Assembly: GCA_910583615.1 (NCBI GenBank)
Contig: CAJTXP010000002.1
Span: 29,407-87,710, forward strand
Direction of reading: 5' to 3'
Length of the DNA: 58,304 bases
Source of the DNA: an uncultured Lachnospiraceae bacterium
GTDB taxonomy: Bacteria > Bacillota > Clostridia > Lachnospirales > Lachnospiraceae
Position 1 is the first letter of the stretch. Each line of letters opens with the position of its first letter. The notes under the pieces were generated by a model that worked only from the letters and a program-made list of their open reading frames with translations, did not search any database and was not told the DNA's origin. The position numbers and the translations under genes are program-made. Shown here piece by piece: positions 16,804 through 25,327 of this stretch.

Positions 16804-16839
16804 AGTTACTATGTTACTTTTCGTTACTTTTCAGTTACT
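16804..16839. repeat. Four GTTACT direct repeats upstream of the secG promoter
   Basis: GTTACT occurs at 16804, 16813, 16823 and 16834, about one helical turn apart (9, 10, 11 bases). The array ends 19 bases upstream of the secG -35 box. Phased direct repeats at this place suggest an activator or repressor site; the protein is unknown. Confidence 0.5.
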
Positions 16840-16869
16840 GTTCACACGTCAGCCGGTATTCAGCCTGGT

Positions 16870-16994
16870 GGGGACAGATAAGTCTTCCAGACCCATTGAA
16901 GGGCGCCGGTCCTTAGGGCGCGTGTTTTGCGCCCTTAGTACCGTTGCGTCCCTTCATTAAGCGCAAGCGGGGTCTGGAAGACTTGTCTGTCCCC
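16870..16994. repeat. 125-bp large imperfect hairpin element
   Basis: Outer arms of 25 bases (16870-16894 and 16970-16994) are complementary at 24 positions plus one G-U pair. Inside, a second stem (GAAGGG...GGGCGC with GCGCCC...CCCTTC) carries small bulges and a GTGTTTT loop. There is no reading frame or transposase. It lies between cstA (ending 17032) and the secG promoter, where nothing else is encoded. It may be a structured RNA at the cstA 3' end, a MITE-like repeat, or a protective or terminating hairpin. Confidence 0.75.
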
Positions 16995-17031
16995 GGCGGG
17001 CGTCCGGACGGCGTGAGTGTAAACCGTAAAA

Positions 17032-18759
17032 TTATGCGTTCTTCGTATTTTTACCCGCAAGGGTCTGAACGCCTTCGATCACCAGGACCACTGCCAGCGC
17101 AATCAGAAGCACTCCAAGGACAACCTGCGCATACGGACCCCAGTCAGCCCCGCCTGCCCTGATCATGCCGACCTGATTCTTAACCGTCAGGGCAAGAGAG
17201 CAGATCGTTACAACGATCATGAACGCCATGGGCGCCAGGAACATCCGGTTATTTCTTCCGATATTGCCCAGCCATGTGGCAACTGCAAGCAGGCCGATAC
17301 CCGCCAGAAGCTGGTTCGCCGCTCCAAACAGCCCCCAGATTTTTCCATATCCGGTCATCCCGAGCAGAATGCCCAGAACTACCGTCAGTGCAGTGGCAAA
17401 ATACGGATTGACCATCAGTTTCTTCCATCCGCTGTCAATATCCTTCACGGTCTGTCCCGGCTCCAGCCAGAACTCCTGGAACATAAAGCGGGCAAGACGG
17501 GTTGCCGTATCCAGAGACGTCAGACAGAAGGCAGAATAAGTCAGCACCAGCAGAGAATTCAGAATATTATAGCTTCCCGGAACCACGTCATCAATCATGT
17601 GGGCAATGCCGCCTCCAAAGATTGCGGTCGCGCCAACCAGCGCGCTGTCCGGATTTGCCGCATTCCATTTGTAAGCATAACCGATCGCACAAAGGGTCAG
17701 GACTGCAAGCACGCATTCCAGAAGCATGCCGCCGTAAGCGATCGGTTTTGCATCTGTCTCCCTGTCCAGCTGCTTGGAAGTCGTACCGGAGGATACCAGT
17801 GAATGGAAACCGGAAATCGCGCCGCAGGCAACCGTCGTGAACAGTACCGGAAACAGATACTGGACACCGTTTCCATTGTCTACCGCAAAGCCTGAAAACG
17901 CCGGAAAAGTGCTGTCAAAAGTCGGATGTGCAAAAACCACGCCGAAAGCAGCGACCGCCAGCATGGCATACAGCAGGAAAGAGCTTAAATAATCACGGGG
18001 CTGGAGCAGGATCCATACCGGTGTTACAGACGCGACTGCAATATAGATTCCTACAATCCACATCCAGGTATTGGTGGACAGATAGATCGGATGCCAGTTC
18101 ATACCGACTGCCATAATCAGAACGATCGCCAGTACGCCGATCACGGAAGCCAGGCCCATGGAAGCATTTCTTCTGTATACCAGAAAACCGAATACAATCG
18201 CAATTGCAATGAACAGAATTGAAATCATCGCAACGGACGCCGGCGTAGCGGATTTTGCCATGTCGAGAGCGCCGGACTCATCGTATACGGCGCCGAATGT
18301 TGACGCCACGATGGACGCAAACGCCGCGACGACCAGAATCAGGGTCAGATACGAGAAGATAATAAACAGCCTCTTTGCACGGCGGCTCATATTTGCGGAT
18401 ATCACCTCGCCGATGGACTGTCCTTTGTGGCGGAGTGAAGCAAACAGAGCTCCAAAGTCATGAACGCCTCCGAAAAAGATGCCTCCCACCAGGATCCACA
18501 GAGTAACCGGCAGCCAGCCGAACATGGCTGCGCCGATCGGACCGGTAATCGGGCCGGCTCCTGCAATCGATGAAAAATGATGGCCCATCAGGACCGGAGC
18601 CTTTGCGGGGACGTAGTCAACGCCGTCCTCCATGCTGTGTGCCGGCGTCTCCTCTTTACTCTCGCCTACACCCCACTGTCTGCACAGCCAGCCGCCGTAA
18701 AAAATGTAACCGGCAACCAGTACGGCGATGCAGACGATCAGAAGTACTAATGAATTCAT
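17032..18759 (-). CDS. cstA: CstA family carbon-starvation/pyruvate transporter
   Basis: This 575-residue polytopic protein matches CstA from the N-terminal HHFSSIAGAGPITGPI region to the LLGMTGYGKIWGLFGAANQLLAG motif, with many hydrophobic helices. E. coli homologues CstA and BtsT take up pyruvate and possibly peptides. It starts at ATG 18759 with GGGAG upstream and is only 2 bases from the preceding gene, so the two are co-transcribed. The small YbdD-type partner common in proteobacteria is absent. Confidence 0.92.
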   Translation of the reverse strand: MNSLVLLIVCIAVLVAGYIFYGGWLCRQWGVGESKEETPAHSMEDGVDYVPAKAPVLMGHHFSSIAGAGPITGPIGAAMFGWLPVTLWILVGGIFFGGVHDFGALFASLRHKGQSIGEVISANMSRRAKRLFIIFSYLTLILVVAAFASIVASTFGAVYDESGALDMAKSATPASVAMISILFIAIAIVFGFLVYRRNASMGLASVIGVLAIVLIMAVGMNWHPIYLSTNTWMWIVGIYIAVASVTPVWILLQPRDYLSSFLLYAMLAVAAFGVVFAHPTFDSTFPAFSGFAVDNGNGVQYLFPVLFTTVACGAISGFHSLVSSGTTSKQLDRETDAKPIAYGGMLLECVLAVLTLCAIGYAYKWNAANPDSALVGATAIFGGGIAHMIDDVVPGSYNILNSLLVLTYSAFCLTSLDTATRLARFMFQEFWLEPGQTVKDIDSGWKKLMVNPYFATALTVVLGILLGMTGYGKIWGLFGAANQLLAGIGLLAVATWLGNIGRNNRMFLAPMAFMIVVTICSLALTVKNQVGMIRAGGADWGPYAQVVLGVLLIALAVVLVIEGVQTLAGKNTKNA

Positions 18760-18761
18760 AC

Positions 18762-19295
18762 CTAACTCTCCCTTCTTTTTTTGTTGGTTTGCGAATATAG
18801 TACTTTTTTCAAAATTTTCGCTGTATCATGGCCGCTGCGGTTTGCATCGACCCTGCCTTTTGACAGATCCACCACTGCCACATGATAATCCATCCAGCCG
18901 TGCAGCGAAAAATGAAAACTTTTGTAAATGCGGCATTTTTTCAATGCCTTCCGTGCATCCTCATCACAGGTATCACAGACAAACACCGGTGTGATGAAGG
19001 AATACATATGTCCCGGACCAATATGCATCCGGCCCATCCCATCCTTCTGTATGTAGTCCCGCCATTCCTCATACTGCGCAAGCGTCAGATGCGGAATATT
19101 CAGAAGATATAAAAACTCTTCACAGTCCGCAGACCAGAGCTCTGCCTTTTTTGACAAAACATATTTCTGTGAATGCTCAAAAAAATCACAGCGGGCTGTG
19201 ACTGGAATCTGCTCGTCGTTGAACATATGAATATCATAATAAGCCTTATAGCTTTCGATCAAACGTTCTATCGCTGCTTCTCTTGTATACTGCAT
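18762..19295 (-). CDS. Unrecognised cytoplasmic protein co-transcribed with cstA
   Basis: The 177-residue protein has no signal peptide or membrane helix. It shows a CDTCD pair of cysteines near 119-122 and a His/Trp-containing stretch (SFHFSLHGWMDYH), with a basic C-terminal tail. The cysteines and histidines could bind metal, but this is inference. ATG 19295 after GAGGACAGG is preferred to a longer frame. It ends 2 bases before cstA and shares its promoter, so a role linked to that transporter or starvation is plausible. I do not recognise the family. Confidence 0.8.
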   Translation of the reverse strand: MQYTREAAIERLIESYKAYYDIHMFNDEQIPVTARCDFFEHSQKYVLSKKAELWSADCEEFLYLLNIPHLTLAQYEEWRDYIQKDGMGRMHIGPGHMYSFITPVFVCDTCDEDARKALKKCRIYKSFHFSLHGWMDYHVAVVDLSKGRVDANRSGHDTAKILKKVLYSQTNKKRRES

Positions 19296-19370
19296 CCTGT
19301 CCTCTGCTCTATTATAAAAAAAGATATTCAAAAATAAAAAATATATAAACTTTCTAAAAGATTATTAATC

Positions 19371-19399
19371 ATTATAGTACAGCAGATCAAAGATTTCAA
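19371..19399 (-). promoter_or_regulatory. Promoter of the unknown gene-cstA operon
   Basis: TTGAAA (19394-19399, minus), 17 bases, perfect TATAAT (19371-19376). The leader is about 70 bases and very A+T rich. Confidence 0.7.
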
Positions 19400-19411
19400 G
19401 TTTTTTCTTAT

Positions 19412-20320
19412 TCAAAGTTTTTTCAACAGTTGCTGAAAGTATTCCGGCAACGGCGCCTCCACTTCAATGTATCTCCCGCTGACCGGATGCAAAAGCCCCA
19501 GTACCTGAGCATGCAGCGTCTGTCCCTCCAGATGAAACGGATTTCTGGAAGAACCGTATACAGCGTCCCCGAGGATCGGATGGCCGATCGAGGCCATATG
19601 CACGCGGATCTGATGCGTACGCCCGGTTTCCAGCTGACATTCAATCAAGGTGTGGCGCGCAAAACGCTGAAGCACCCGATAGTGAGTGACGGCGCGTTTT
19701 CCATTCTTCACTCCTGCCGCCATCTTTTTGCGCTCCACCGGATGCCGCCCAATGGCAGCGTCTATAGTCCCTGTATCTTCTTTCAGAACACCGGTGACAA
19801 CCGCCAGATATTTACGTGTGATGGAATGCTCCTTCAGCTGCTCTGCCACATGATTATGAGCATGGTCATTTTTGCAGACGACAATGACCCCCGTTGTATC
19901 CCTGTCGATCCGGTGAACGATCCCTGGACGCATCACTCCGTTAATTCCCGAAAGCTGCCCTCTGCAATGATACATTACGGCATTTACGAGCGTCCCCGTC
20001 AGATGCCCTGCCGCAGGATGCACCACCATTCCTTTCGGTTTGTTGACCATGAGCAGATCCTCATCCTCATACAGAATATCAAGCGGAATATCCTCTGCCG
20101 TGATCTCCGGCTCCTGTGGCCTGGGAATATCCACCTCGATCCGGTCCTCCGCCCCGATCCGGTAACCTGCCTTCACTGCCTTTCCGTTGACCAGCACGCT
20201 TCCTTCTTTGATCAGCTTCTGCAGATAAGAACGGGACTGCTCAGGAAGAACAGCCCCCAGGTATTTATCCAGTCTTTCATTCAAAAAATCTTCACACGCC
20301 TCCAGCCGTATCAGACTCAT
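19412..20320 (-). CDS. RluA/RluD family 23S rRNA pseudouridine synthase
   Basis: The 302-residue enzyme has an N-terminal S4 RNA-binding domain (about 13-75) and a catalytic domain with the HRIDRDTTG motif holding the catalytic Asp. It also has the GRTHQIRVHM motif. It should convert specific uridines to pseudouridine; the RluD site in 23S rRNA is likely but not certain from sequence. Its ATG overlaps the lspA stop (ATGA), so translation is coupled. AAAGGAG precedes the start by 4-5 bases. Confidence 0.92.
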   Translation of the reverse strand: MSLIRLEACEDFLNERLDKYLGAVLPEQSRSYLQKLIKEGSVLVNGKAVKAGYRIGAEDRIEVDIPRPQEPEITAEDIPLDILYEDEDLLMVNKPKGMVVHPAAGHLTGTLVNAVMYHCRGQLSGINGVMRPGIVHRIDRDTTGVIVVCKNDHAHNHVAEQLKEHSITRKYLAVVTGVLKEDTGTIDAAIGRHPVERKKMAAGVKNGKRAVTHYRVLQRFARHTLIECQLETGRTHQIRVHMASIGHPILGDAVYGSSRNPFHLEGQTLHAQVLGLLHPVSGRYIEVEAPLPEYFQQLLKKL

Positions 20321-20835
20321 GCCGCTCCTTTCTTCCGCCCGTCCAGCAGACGGTTCAGCTCTTCATCCCTGTAGTAAAACAAAATCAGCGCTGCCAGAAC
20401 CGCAGTTCCCACGCTTACATAAATATCCGCCACATTGAAGATTGGAAAATCAATCAGACAGAAATAAAAAAAATCCACTACATAAGACAGTCTCAGACGG
20501 TCGATCATGTTTCCCCAGGCGCCTGCAAGAATAAACACTGCAGTCAGCCGGATCGGAAAAAACTTCCGGTCTTCTGATACATGGCGGAAAAAATACAGGG
20601 CGGCTGCAAATACCAGAAGGCCGGTAAACAGGAAAAATACCTGCTGCCCCTCAAGCATACCGAAAGCCGCTCCTCTGTTTTCCAGATAACGAAGCTCGAA
20701 CACTCCGTCCCAGATCACCAAAGGCTTCTGATCCTTCAGAAAATGAACCGCCATTCCTTTCGTCACCTGGTCAAGAACAATCAATAAACATGTCACAATG
20801 GCAATCACCCATGGCCGACATAAATATTTATTCAT
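20317..20835 (-). CDS. lspA: Lipoprotein signal peptidase (signal peptidase II)
   Basis: This 172-residue membrane protein has four hydrophobic segments and the two catalytic aspartate regions NMIDRL and FNVADIYVSVG, plus the NRGAAFG motif. It cleaves prolipoproteins after lipidation; the DD-carboxypeptidase at 25328 is a candidate substrate. Its start overlaps the aroB stop by 4 bases and its stop overlaps the rluD-like gene. Confidence 0.96.
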   Translation of the reverse strand: MNKYLCRPWVIAIVTCLLIVLDQVTKGMAVHFLKDQKPLVIWDGVFELRYLENRGAAFGMLEGQQVFFLFTGLLVFAAALYFFRHVSEDRKFFPIRLTAVFILAGAWGNMIDRLRLSYVVDFFYFCLIDFPIFNVADIYVSVGTAVLAALILFYYRDEELNRLLDGRKKGAA

Positions 20836-21959
20836 TCTGTCTTCTCCTCTTCTGAAAAACTTTCACCGCAGACATACCGGATTGCCTGAAGCAGTTCCCC
20901 ATCCGATAGATCCTTTACCACGTACGCCTCGCCGATCCTGCGAAGCAGCACGAATTTAATCCTTCCCGCCTCCATCTTTTTATCAAGCTTTGTCGTTCTT
21001 AAGATATCCTCCGGCAGGAGGCCCGATACGCGGGTTGGAAGTCCGTAATCCTCCAGAACCTGTTCTGCCTTTTTACACTCTTCCTCTGTTATGTTTCCCC
21101 TCTTCCATGAAAGCCATACTGCTGCCGCACAGCCTACTGCCACGCATTCTCCATGGCTCAGACTGAATTCCTTCAGCTTTTCAACCGCATGGCCCACCGT
21201 ATGCCCGAAATTCAACCAGGCGCGGATCCCCTGTTCTGTCGGATCTTCCTCCACCACATGCTGTTTGATCCGGCAGCTTTCTCCAACCATATGAAGGATC
21301 GCTTCGTACTCCCCGTCCATGATCTGCTCGTAACGGCCAGCCAGCCAGCCGTAATATTCGCCGTCCTGAATCAGGCCGTGCTTTATAATTTCCGCCATAC
21401 CGGAGGAAAACTGACGTTTCGGAAGGCTTTTCAGCACATCCAGGTTCATATAGACCAGCCGGGGCATATGGAATGCGCCCACCATGTTTTTATAAGCATC
21501 GAAATCCACTCCCGTCTTTCCCCCGATGCTGGAATCCACCTGCGACAAAAGCGTCGTCGGCACCTGGATAAAATCAATTCCCCGCAGATAGGTGGCAGCG
21601 GCAAAGCCTGCCAGATCTCCAACAACGCCTCCTCCCAGCGCAACCAGCATGTCCTTCCGGTCATATTTTTCAAGAATCAGATGTTCGTACAGCTTTCTGA
21701 CGGTGTCCAGTGTTTTATGTTCCTCTCCTGCCGGAAATACAAAGAGAGTGACGCTTTTACAGCACTTCTGCAGAACTGCCTCAAGCTGCCCTGCATATAA
21801 CGTTTCCACCGATGTATCCGTCACGATGCACAGCTTTTTACTTTCTGTCCCGATCTCTCCCAAAGCCGTCGGCAGATTCTCAAAATCCGGCTCCAGCCAG
21901 ATCCGGTAGCAGACCTCGCCGTTTCTTTTTACCTCTGTTTTTCTGGTTTTTTTGTCCAT
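20832..21959 (-). CDS. aroB: 3-dehydroquinate synthase
   Basis: The 375-residue enzyme has the NAD-binding GGGVVGDLAGFAAATYLRG region and metal ligands in the NFGHTVGHAVE stretch. It converts DAHP to 3-dehydroquinate, step two of the shikimate pathway. ATG 21959 directly after GGAGGTAAC is chosen; an upstream extension to 22049 lacks a ribosome site. No other shikimate gene is nearby, so it is a passenger in the sepF-lspA operon. Confidence 0.95.
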   Translation of the reverse strand: MDKKTRKTEVKRNGEVCYRIWLEPDFENLPTALGEIGTESKKLCIVTDTSVETLYAGQLEAVLQKCCKSVTLFVFPAGEEHKTLDTVRKLYEHLILEKYDRKDMLVALGGGVVGDLAGFAAATYLRGIDFIQVPTTLLSQVDSSIGGKTGVDFDAYKNMVGAFHMPRLVYMNLDVLKSLPKRQFSSGMAEIIKHGLIQDGEYYGWLAGRYEQIMDGEYEAILHMVGESCRIKQHVVEEDPTEQGIRAWLNFGHTVGHAVEKLKEFSLSHGECVAVGCAAAVWLSWKRGNITEEECKKAEQVLEDYGLPTRVSGLLPEDILRTTKLDKKMEAGRIKFVLLRRIGEAYVVKDLSDGELLQAIRYVCGESFSEEEKTE

Positions 21960-22060
21960 GTTACCTCCATAGTAAAACACAGCTCCTGATGCCCTTAAGA
22001 CCAGCCTTGCGCAAATCATCAGACAACGGGAGCCCTTTCTCCGTAACAACTCTTATGTTT

Positions 22061-22579
22061 CTACACCGTAGGAATATCAAACGCACCGGAAAGAATATCC
22101 TGGAAATCACCGGAAATATCCACACTCTTTGGAGTCACAATAAATATGTAGTTGGAAACTTTCTGAAGATTCCCTCCAATCGCATAACAGGAACCTGAGG
22201 TAAAGTCTATGATCCGCTGCGCTACTTCCACATCCAGTCCTTCAAAATTTATGACTACCGTACAGTTGCCAAGCAGCGTATCCGTAATCTCTCTCGCCTC
22301 ATCAAAAAGCGTCGGTTTGAACACACAGACCTCCATACCGCTTCCGGTCTTTCTGGAACGCATGGGCGTAATCCTGGACTGCTGCTTAATCGGCCTTACC
22401 TTGCCTGATTCCGTTACAACATCATCTTCCATGTCATAGTCGAAGTCTTTCTCTTTCTTCTTGAAAATCCCTTTCCTTGGTCTGTCATCCTCGTAATCTT
22501 CGCCATAGTCATCATCATAATCATCGTCGTAATCACCGCCAAGATGCATCGTGTCCATGATTTTATCTAAAAAGCCCAT
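22061..22579 (-). CDS. sepF: Cell division protein SepF
   Basis: The 172-residue protein has an N-terminal amphipathic membrane-binding helix (MGFLDKIMDTM), an acidic Asp/Tyr-rich linker, and the C-terminal SepF fold (about 85-170: KPTLFDEAREITDTLLGNCTVVINFEG). It anchors FtsZ filaments to the membrane. ATG 22579, 7 bases after AAAGGAG, is favoured over the ATG two codons upstream. It follows yggS, the common Firmicute order. Confidence 0.95.
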   Translation of the reverse strand: MGFLDKIMDTMHLGGDYDDDYDDDYGEDYEDDRPRKGIFKKKEKDFDYDMEDDVVTESGKVRPIKQQSRITPMRSRKTGSGMEVCVFKPTLFDEAREITDTLLGNCTVVINFEGLDVEVAQRIIDFTSGSCYAIGGNLQKVSNYIFIVTPKSVDISGDFQDILSGAFDIPTV

Positions 22580-22591
22580 ATTCATTCTCCT

Positions 22592-23284
22592 TTACAAAGC
22601 ATACTTGCGCTCGCCGAATATCCCGGTTCCAACACGCACCATCGTTGCGCCTTCCTCGACTGCCACCTCATAATCTCCTGTCATCCCCATGGAAAGCACA
22701 TCCATAGATACATTATCAATGTTTTTCTTTTTGATGTCAACAGCCAATTTCTTTAAAGTACGGAATACCGGGCGATTTTCTTCCGGATTCTCCACATACG
22801 GTGCAATTGTCATAAGTCCTTTGATACATACGTTCGGCAAAAGCGCCGTTTTTCTGACCAGGCTTTCCGTGTCTTCCACGCGTACTCCAAATTTGCTCTC
22901 TTCCTCCGCCACATTGACCTCGATCAGTATATTTGCCCGAATTCCTTTTTTCTCCGCTTCCCTGCTGATCTCCTCCGCCAGCCGAAGCGAATCCACCGAA
23001 TGGATCAGTTCCGCCTTGTCTATGACATATTTTACTTTATTCCTCTGCAGATGACCGATCATATGCCAGTGCAGATCTCCCGGAAGCTCCCCGTACTTTT
23101 CACACAGTTCCTGCACCTTGTTCTCTCCAAAGACTTCCGCCCCTGCTTCCATCGCCTCACGGATCATCTGAACCGGTTTCGTCTTGCTCACTGCGATCAA
23201 AGTCACTTCCGAAGCTTTTCGTCCGCTTCTTTCACACGCCTTCTGTATTCTCTCTTCCACATCTCGATAATTCTCTGCAACCAT
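22592..23284 (-). CDS. YggS family PLP-binding protein
   Basis: This 230-residue PLP-binding TIM-barrel protein carries the lysine in the LIAVSKTKP motif, the HMIGHLQRNK motif, and the SMGMTGDYEVAVEEGATMVRVGTGIFG C-terminus. YggS/YlmE/PROSC proteins buffer pyridoxal phosphate. The sepF-yggS pairing is the usual ylm arrangement. A strong AAGGAG precedes ATG 23284. Confidence 0.95.
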   Translation of the reverse strand: MVAENYRDVEERIQKACERSGRKASEVTLIAVSKTKPVQMIREAMEAGAEVFGENKVQELCEKYGELPGDLHWHMIGHLQRNKVKYVIDKAELIHSVDSLRLAEEISREAEKKGIRANILIEVNVAEEESKFGVRVEDTESLVRKTALLPNVCIKGLMTIAPYVENPEENRPVFRTLKKLAVDIKKKNIDNVSMDVLSMGMTGDYEVAVEEGATMVRVGTGIFGERKYAL

Positions 23285-23312
23285 TTATTTCACTCCTTGT
23301 TTGTATTACTGC

Positions 23313-24722
23313 TCACTTATAAATTACCTCATCTTCATCCACAGCTTCTCCGTTCAGAACAATCCGGTCATAAACAGTCAATCCATAGCTTGTTCCTTCT
23401 TCAACCAGTGCAAATTCCTCATTCTGATACAGAATGCTGATCTGCCGAAACTGTGTAAAACCTTTATTGATGTTGTACACTCCCTGCAAAGTACAACCCG
23501 TTCCAATCTGAAAGCGTTCCTGAGAATCCGGCTCGACCAGAAAAGTACCAATCGGCATCTTAATCTGGCCTGTCACAGAATCCGATTCTTTTGGATCAAT
23601 ATAATAATTTTCTTCATCCTCATAATACAACGTCATATCCACAAATACAACACTTGCCTGTCCGTTCTCATCATATACCTCTTTCATAAATCCCCGTCCT
23701 CCCTCGTTTTCCACAAGAAATTTCCGGGGCACCAGATAAAAGTCCTTCTCTACGATCGATGTATTCGGAATCTTCAGCCCTGTTTCATCCTCCACCTGGA
23801 ATTCCACTTCAATATACCGAAGATCCGCAAAACGAACCATGGAATTATTAAAGTCCAGCCGTGCGCATGGAATCGAACCCACATGGATAACGGAAAATTC
23901 CGCCCAGGCAGTTGTGTGATCCCGCGCAAACTCCACCTCCATGAATTTTCGTTCTTCCTGCTGAAAGCCCGCCGCTTCTTCCTCGGTCAGAGGCACGACC
24001 AGACTCCATTTTTCAGAAAGCGACAACTTATAAATCTGTTCTCCTGCCTGAACCAGTTCCTTTTTCAGATTCTGCTTTTCACAGGAAGACGGGTCCAGCA
24101 TTTCCTCCGTAAGGCTCTCCACAGTCACGTCTTCATAACCATCTGTATAATACTCCAGTATTCCGATATCCTCCGCATAGACACGTGAAAACATCGAATC
24201 CTCCCCCGTATTCTCCAGACTGTCCAGCATGTTCTGATTCATCAGATCCATAACAGCCCCCGACAGGGAAGTCTGGAAATCATACACCTTCGAAAACTCC
24301 ATGCTGTCATATTCATTGATATAACTGCGGATACTGCCCCGAAGCGCTGAAAAATTCTCATCCGTCAGATCCACGCTTTCCGCATTCTGCCGGATCTGCG
24401 CATTGATTTCTCCTTTTTCATCAATCGTGTAAACAAGCGAAGAACCGGATACCCGTTCTCCTTCTCTTGCGTAATAACTCACATAACCGGAGGTATCCGC
24501 ACTGTATACCTGTTCCCTGCGAACTGCAAACCCTGTATAGGTATGATTTACCGACAGGCTGCCCGCATTGACTTCATATCCCGCAATATGCTCGGAATTC
24601 ATCGCCATATAACAGATTACACAGATATAAACTGCTACTGCACCAAAAAAAACAATGTCAATGTTAATCGGGCGCTTTCCCCGTACGCTGACAATTTTAC
24701 TTCTTCTGCGGCGCTGTGCCAT
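23313..24722 (-). CDS. HlyD-like membrane-anchored envelope protein
   Basis: The 469-residue protein has a basic N-terminus (MAQRRRRSKIV), one membrane helix (about 24-46), then an extracytoplasmic region with a lipoyl-like segment (DTSGYVSYYAREGERVSGSSLVYTIDEKG), an acidic helical part and a C-terminal beta-rich part. This layout resembles HlyD-family adaptor proteins, but no partner transporter is adjacent. It starts the operon with yggS, sepF, aroB, lspA and rluD, so an envelope or division role is plausible. ATG 24722 with GGAGGA is chosen over a longer frame. Confidence 0.75.
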   Translation of the reverse strand: MAQRRRRSKIVSVRGKRPINIDIVFFGAVAVYICVICYMAMNSEHIAGYEVNAGSLSVNHTYTGFAVRREQVYSADTSGYVSYYAREGERVSGSSLVYTIDEKGEINAQIRQNAESVDLTDENFSALRGSIRSYINEYDSMEFSKVYDFQTSLSGAVMDLMNQNMLDSLENTGEDSMFSRVYAEDIGILEYYTDGYEDVTVESLTEEMLDPSSCEKQNLKKELVQAGEQIYKLSLSEKWSLVVPLTEEEAAGFQQEERKFMEVEFARDHTTAWAEFSVIHVGSIPCARLDFNNSMVRFADLRYIEVEFQVEDETGLKIPNTSIVEKDFYLVPRKFLVENEGGRGFMKEVYDENGQASVVFVDMTLYYEDEENYYIDPKESDSVTGQIKMPIGTFLVEPDSQERFQIGTGCTLQGVYNINKGFTQFRQISILYQNEEFALVEEGTSYGLTVYDRIVLNGEAVDEDEVIYK

Positions 24723-24796
24723 CAGCAAATTCCTCCGAATCTTCTCAAAATAACTGCATAATCGAGCAGGGAAGAGCCGTCTTCCCCTGCGCATGG

Positions 24797-24826
24797 AAAA
24801 ACGGATGTCCATATATGGGCATCCGT
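24797..24826 (-). terminator. Terminator of the P-loop gene
   Basis: ACGGATG(T/C)CC pairs with its complement over 10 bp with one G-U pair (24801-24810 with 24817-24826, 6-base loop), followed by five T on the minus strand. A second hairpin (about 24765-24790, GCAGGGAAGA/TCTTCCCCTGC) lies between it and the next gene. Confidence 0.8.
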
Positions 24827-24851
24827 TGCTATGTACATTCTATCTGATCTT

Positions 24852-25262
24852 TCAGATCACCTGATCTCTGGCAAATTCCGGCAACTGCTCTCTGCTTAAT
24901 GAAACACTGAGCACCATCTTTACTTTAAACTGATCACTGATCTTGTTCAACTGCGTAAGGGCCTCTGTGATATCCTTCCCTTCCAGCCTTGCAATCTTTA
25001 AAAATCCATCCAGATACATTCCTTCAAGATCGTAGTCCTGTGAACAGATGCCGCAGACAAAGCCGAGAAACTGATCTGTATTCTGAATCGGATACTCTGA
25101 TACATTAATCAAGCGAACCTTATTGTCAAGTTCATGAATATTCTGGGAAGACTTATCCAGGTATACGAGATTGCCTGTCGCTGTTTTTATTGCTTCATGT
25201 ACGCAGTCCAGCATCTTTTTTGTCTTGCCTTCGCCCTTTTCCCCTGTTATTAACTGTACCAT
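24852..25262 (-). CDS. Small P-loop NTP-binding protein of unknown role
   Basis: The 136-residue protein begins with a Walker A motif GEKGEGKT (about 7-14) and has a Walker B-like hydrophobic stretch ending in Asp (LEGMYLDGF). It resembles small ATPases annotated in Lachnospiraceae as PilT-like, but no pilus genes are present. AAGGAGGGC precedes ATG 25262. It has its own promoter and terminator, so it is transcribed alone. Function is not inferred. Confidence 0.82.
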   Translation of the reverse strand: MVQLITGEKGEGKTKKMLDCVHEAIKTATGNLVYLDKSSQNIHELDNKVRLINVSEYPIQNTDQFLGFVCGICSQDYDLEGMYLDGFLKIARLEGKDITEALTQLNKISDQFKVKMVLSVSLSREQLPEFARDQVI

Positions 25263-25295
25263 AGTTTGCCCTCCTTAGGTTCCTGAGTTTCTCTA

Positions 25296-25324
25296 ATTAT
25301 ACCATTCAAAAAGGCAGAATACAA
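25296..25324 (-). promoter_or_regulatory. Promoter of the P-loop gene
   Basis: TTGTAT (25319-25324, minus), 17 bases, perfect TATAAT (25296-25301). Start near 25290, 28 bases before the ATG. Confidence 0.7.
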
Positions 25325-25327
25325 GAA

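Noticed and set aside
16870..16994. Complete insertion sequence
   Set aside because: No transposase frame or target-site duplication was seen; only a hairpin remains.
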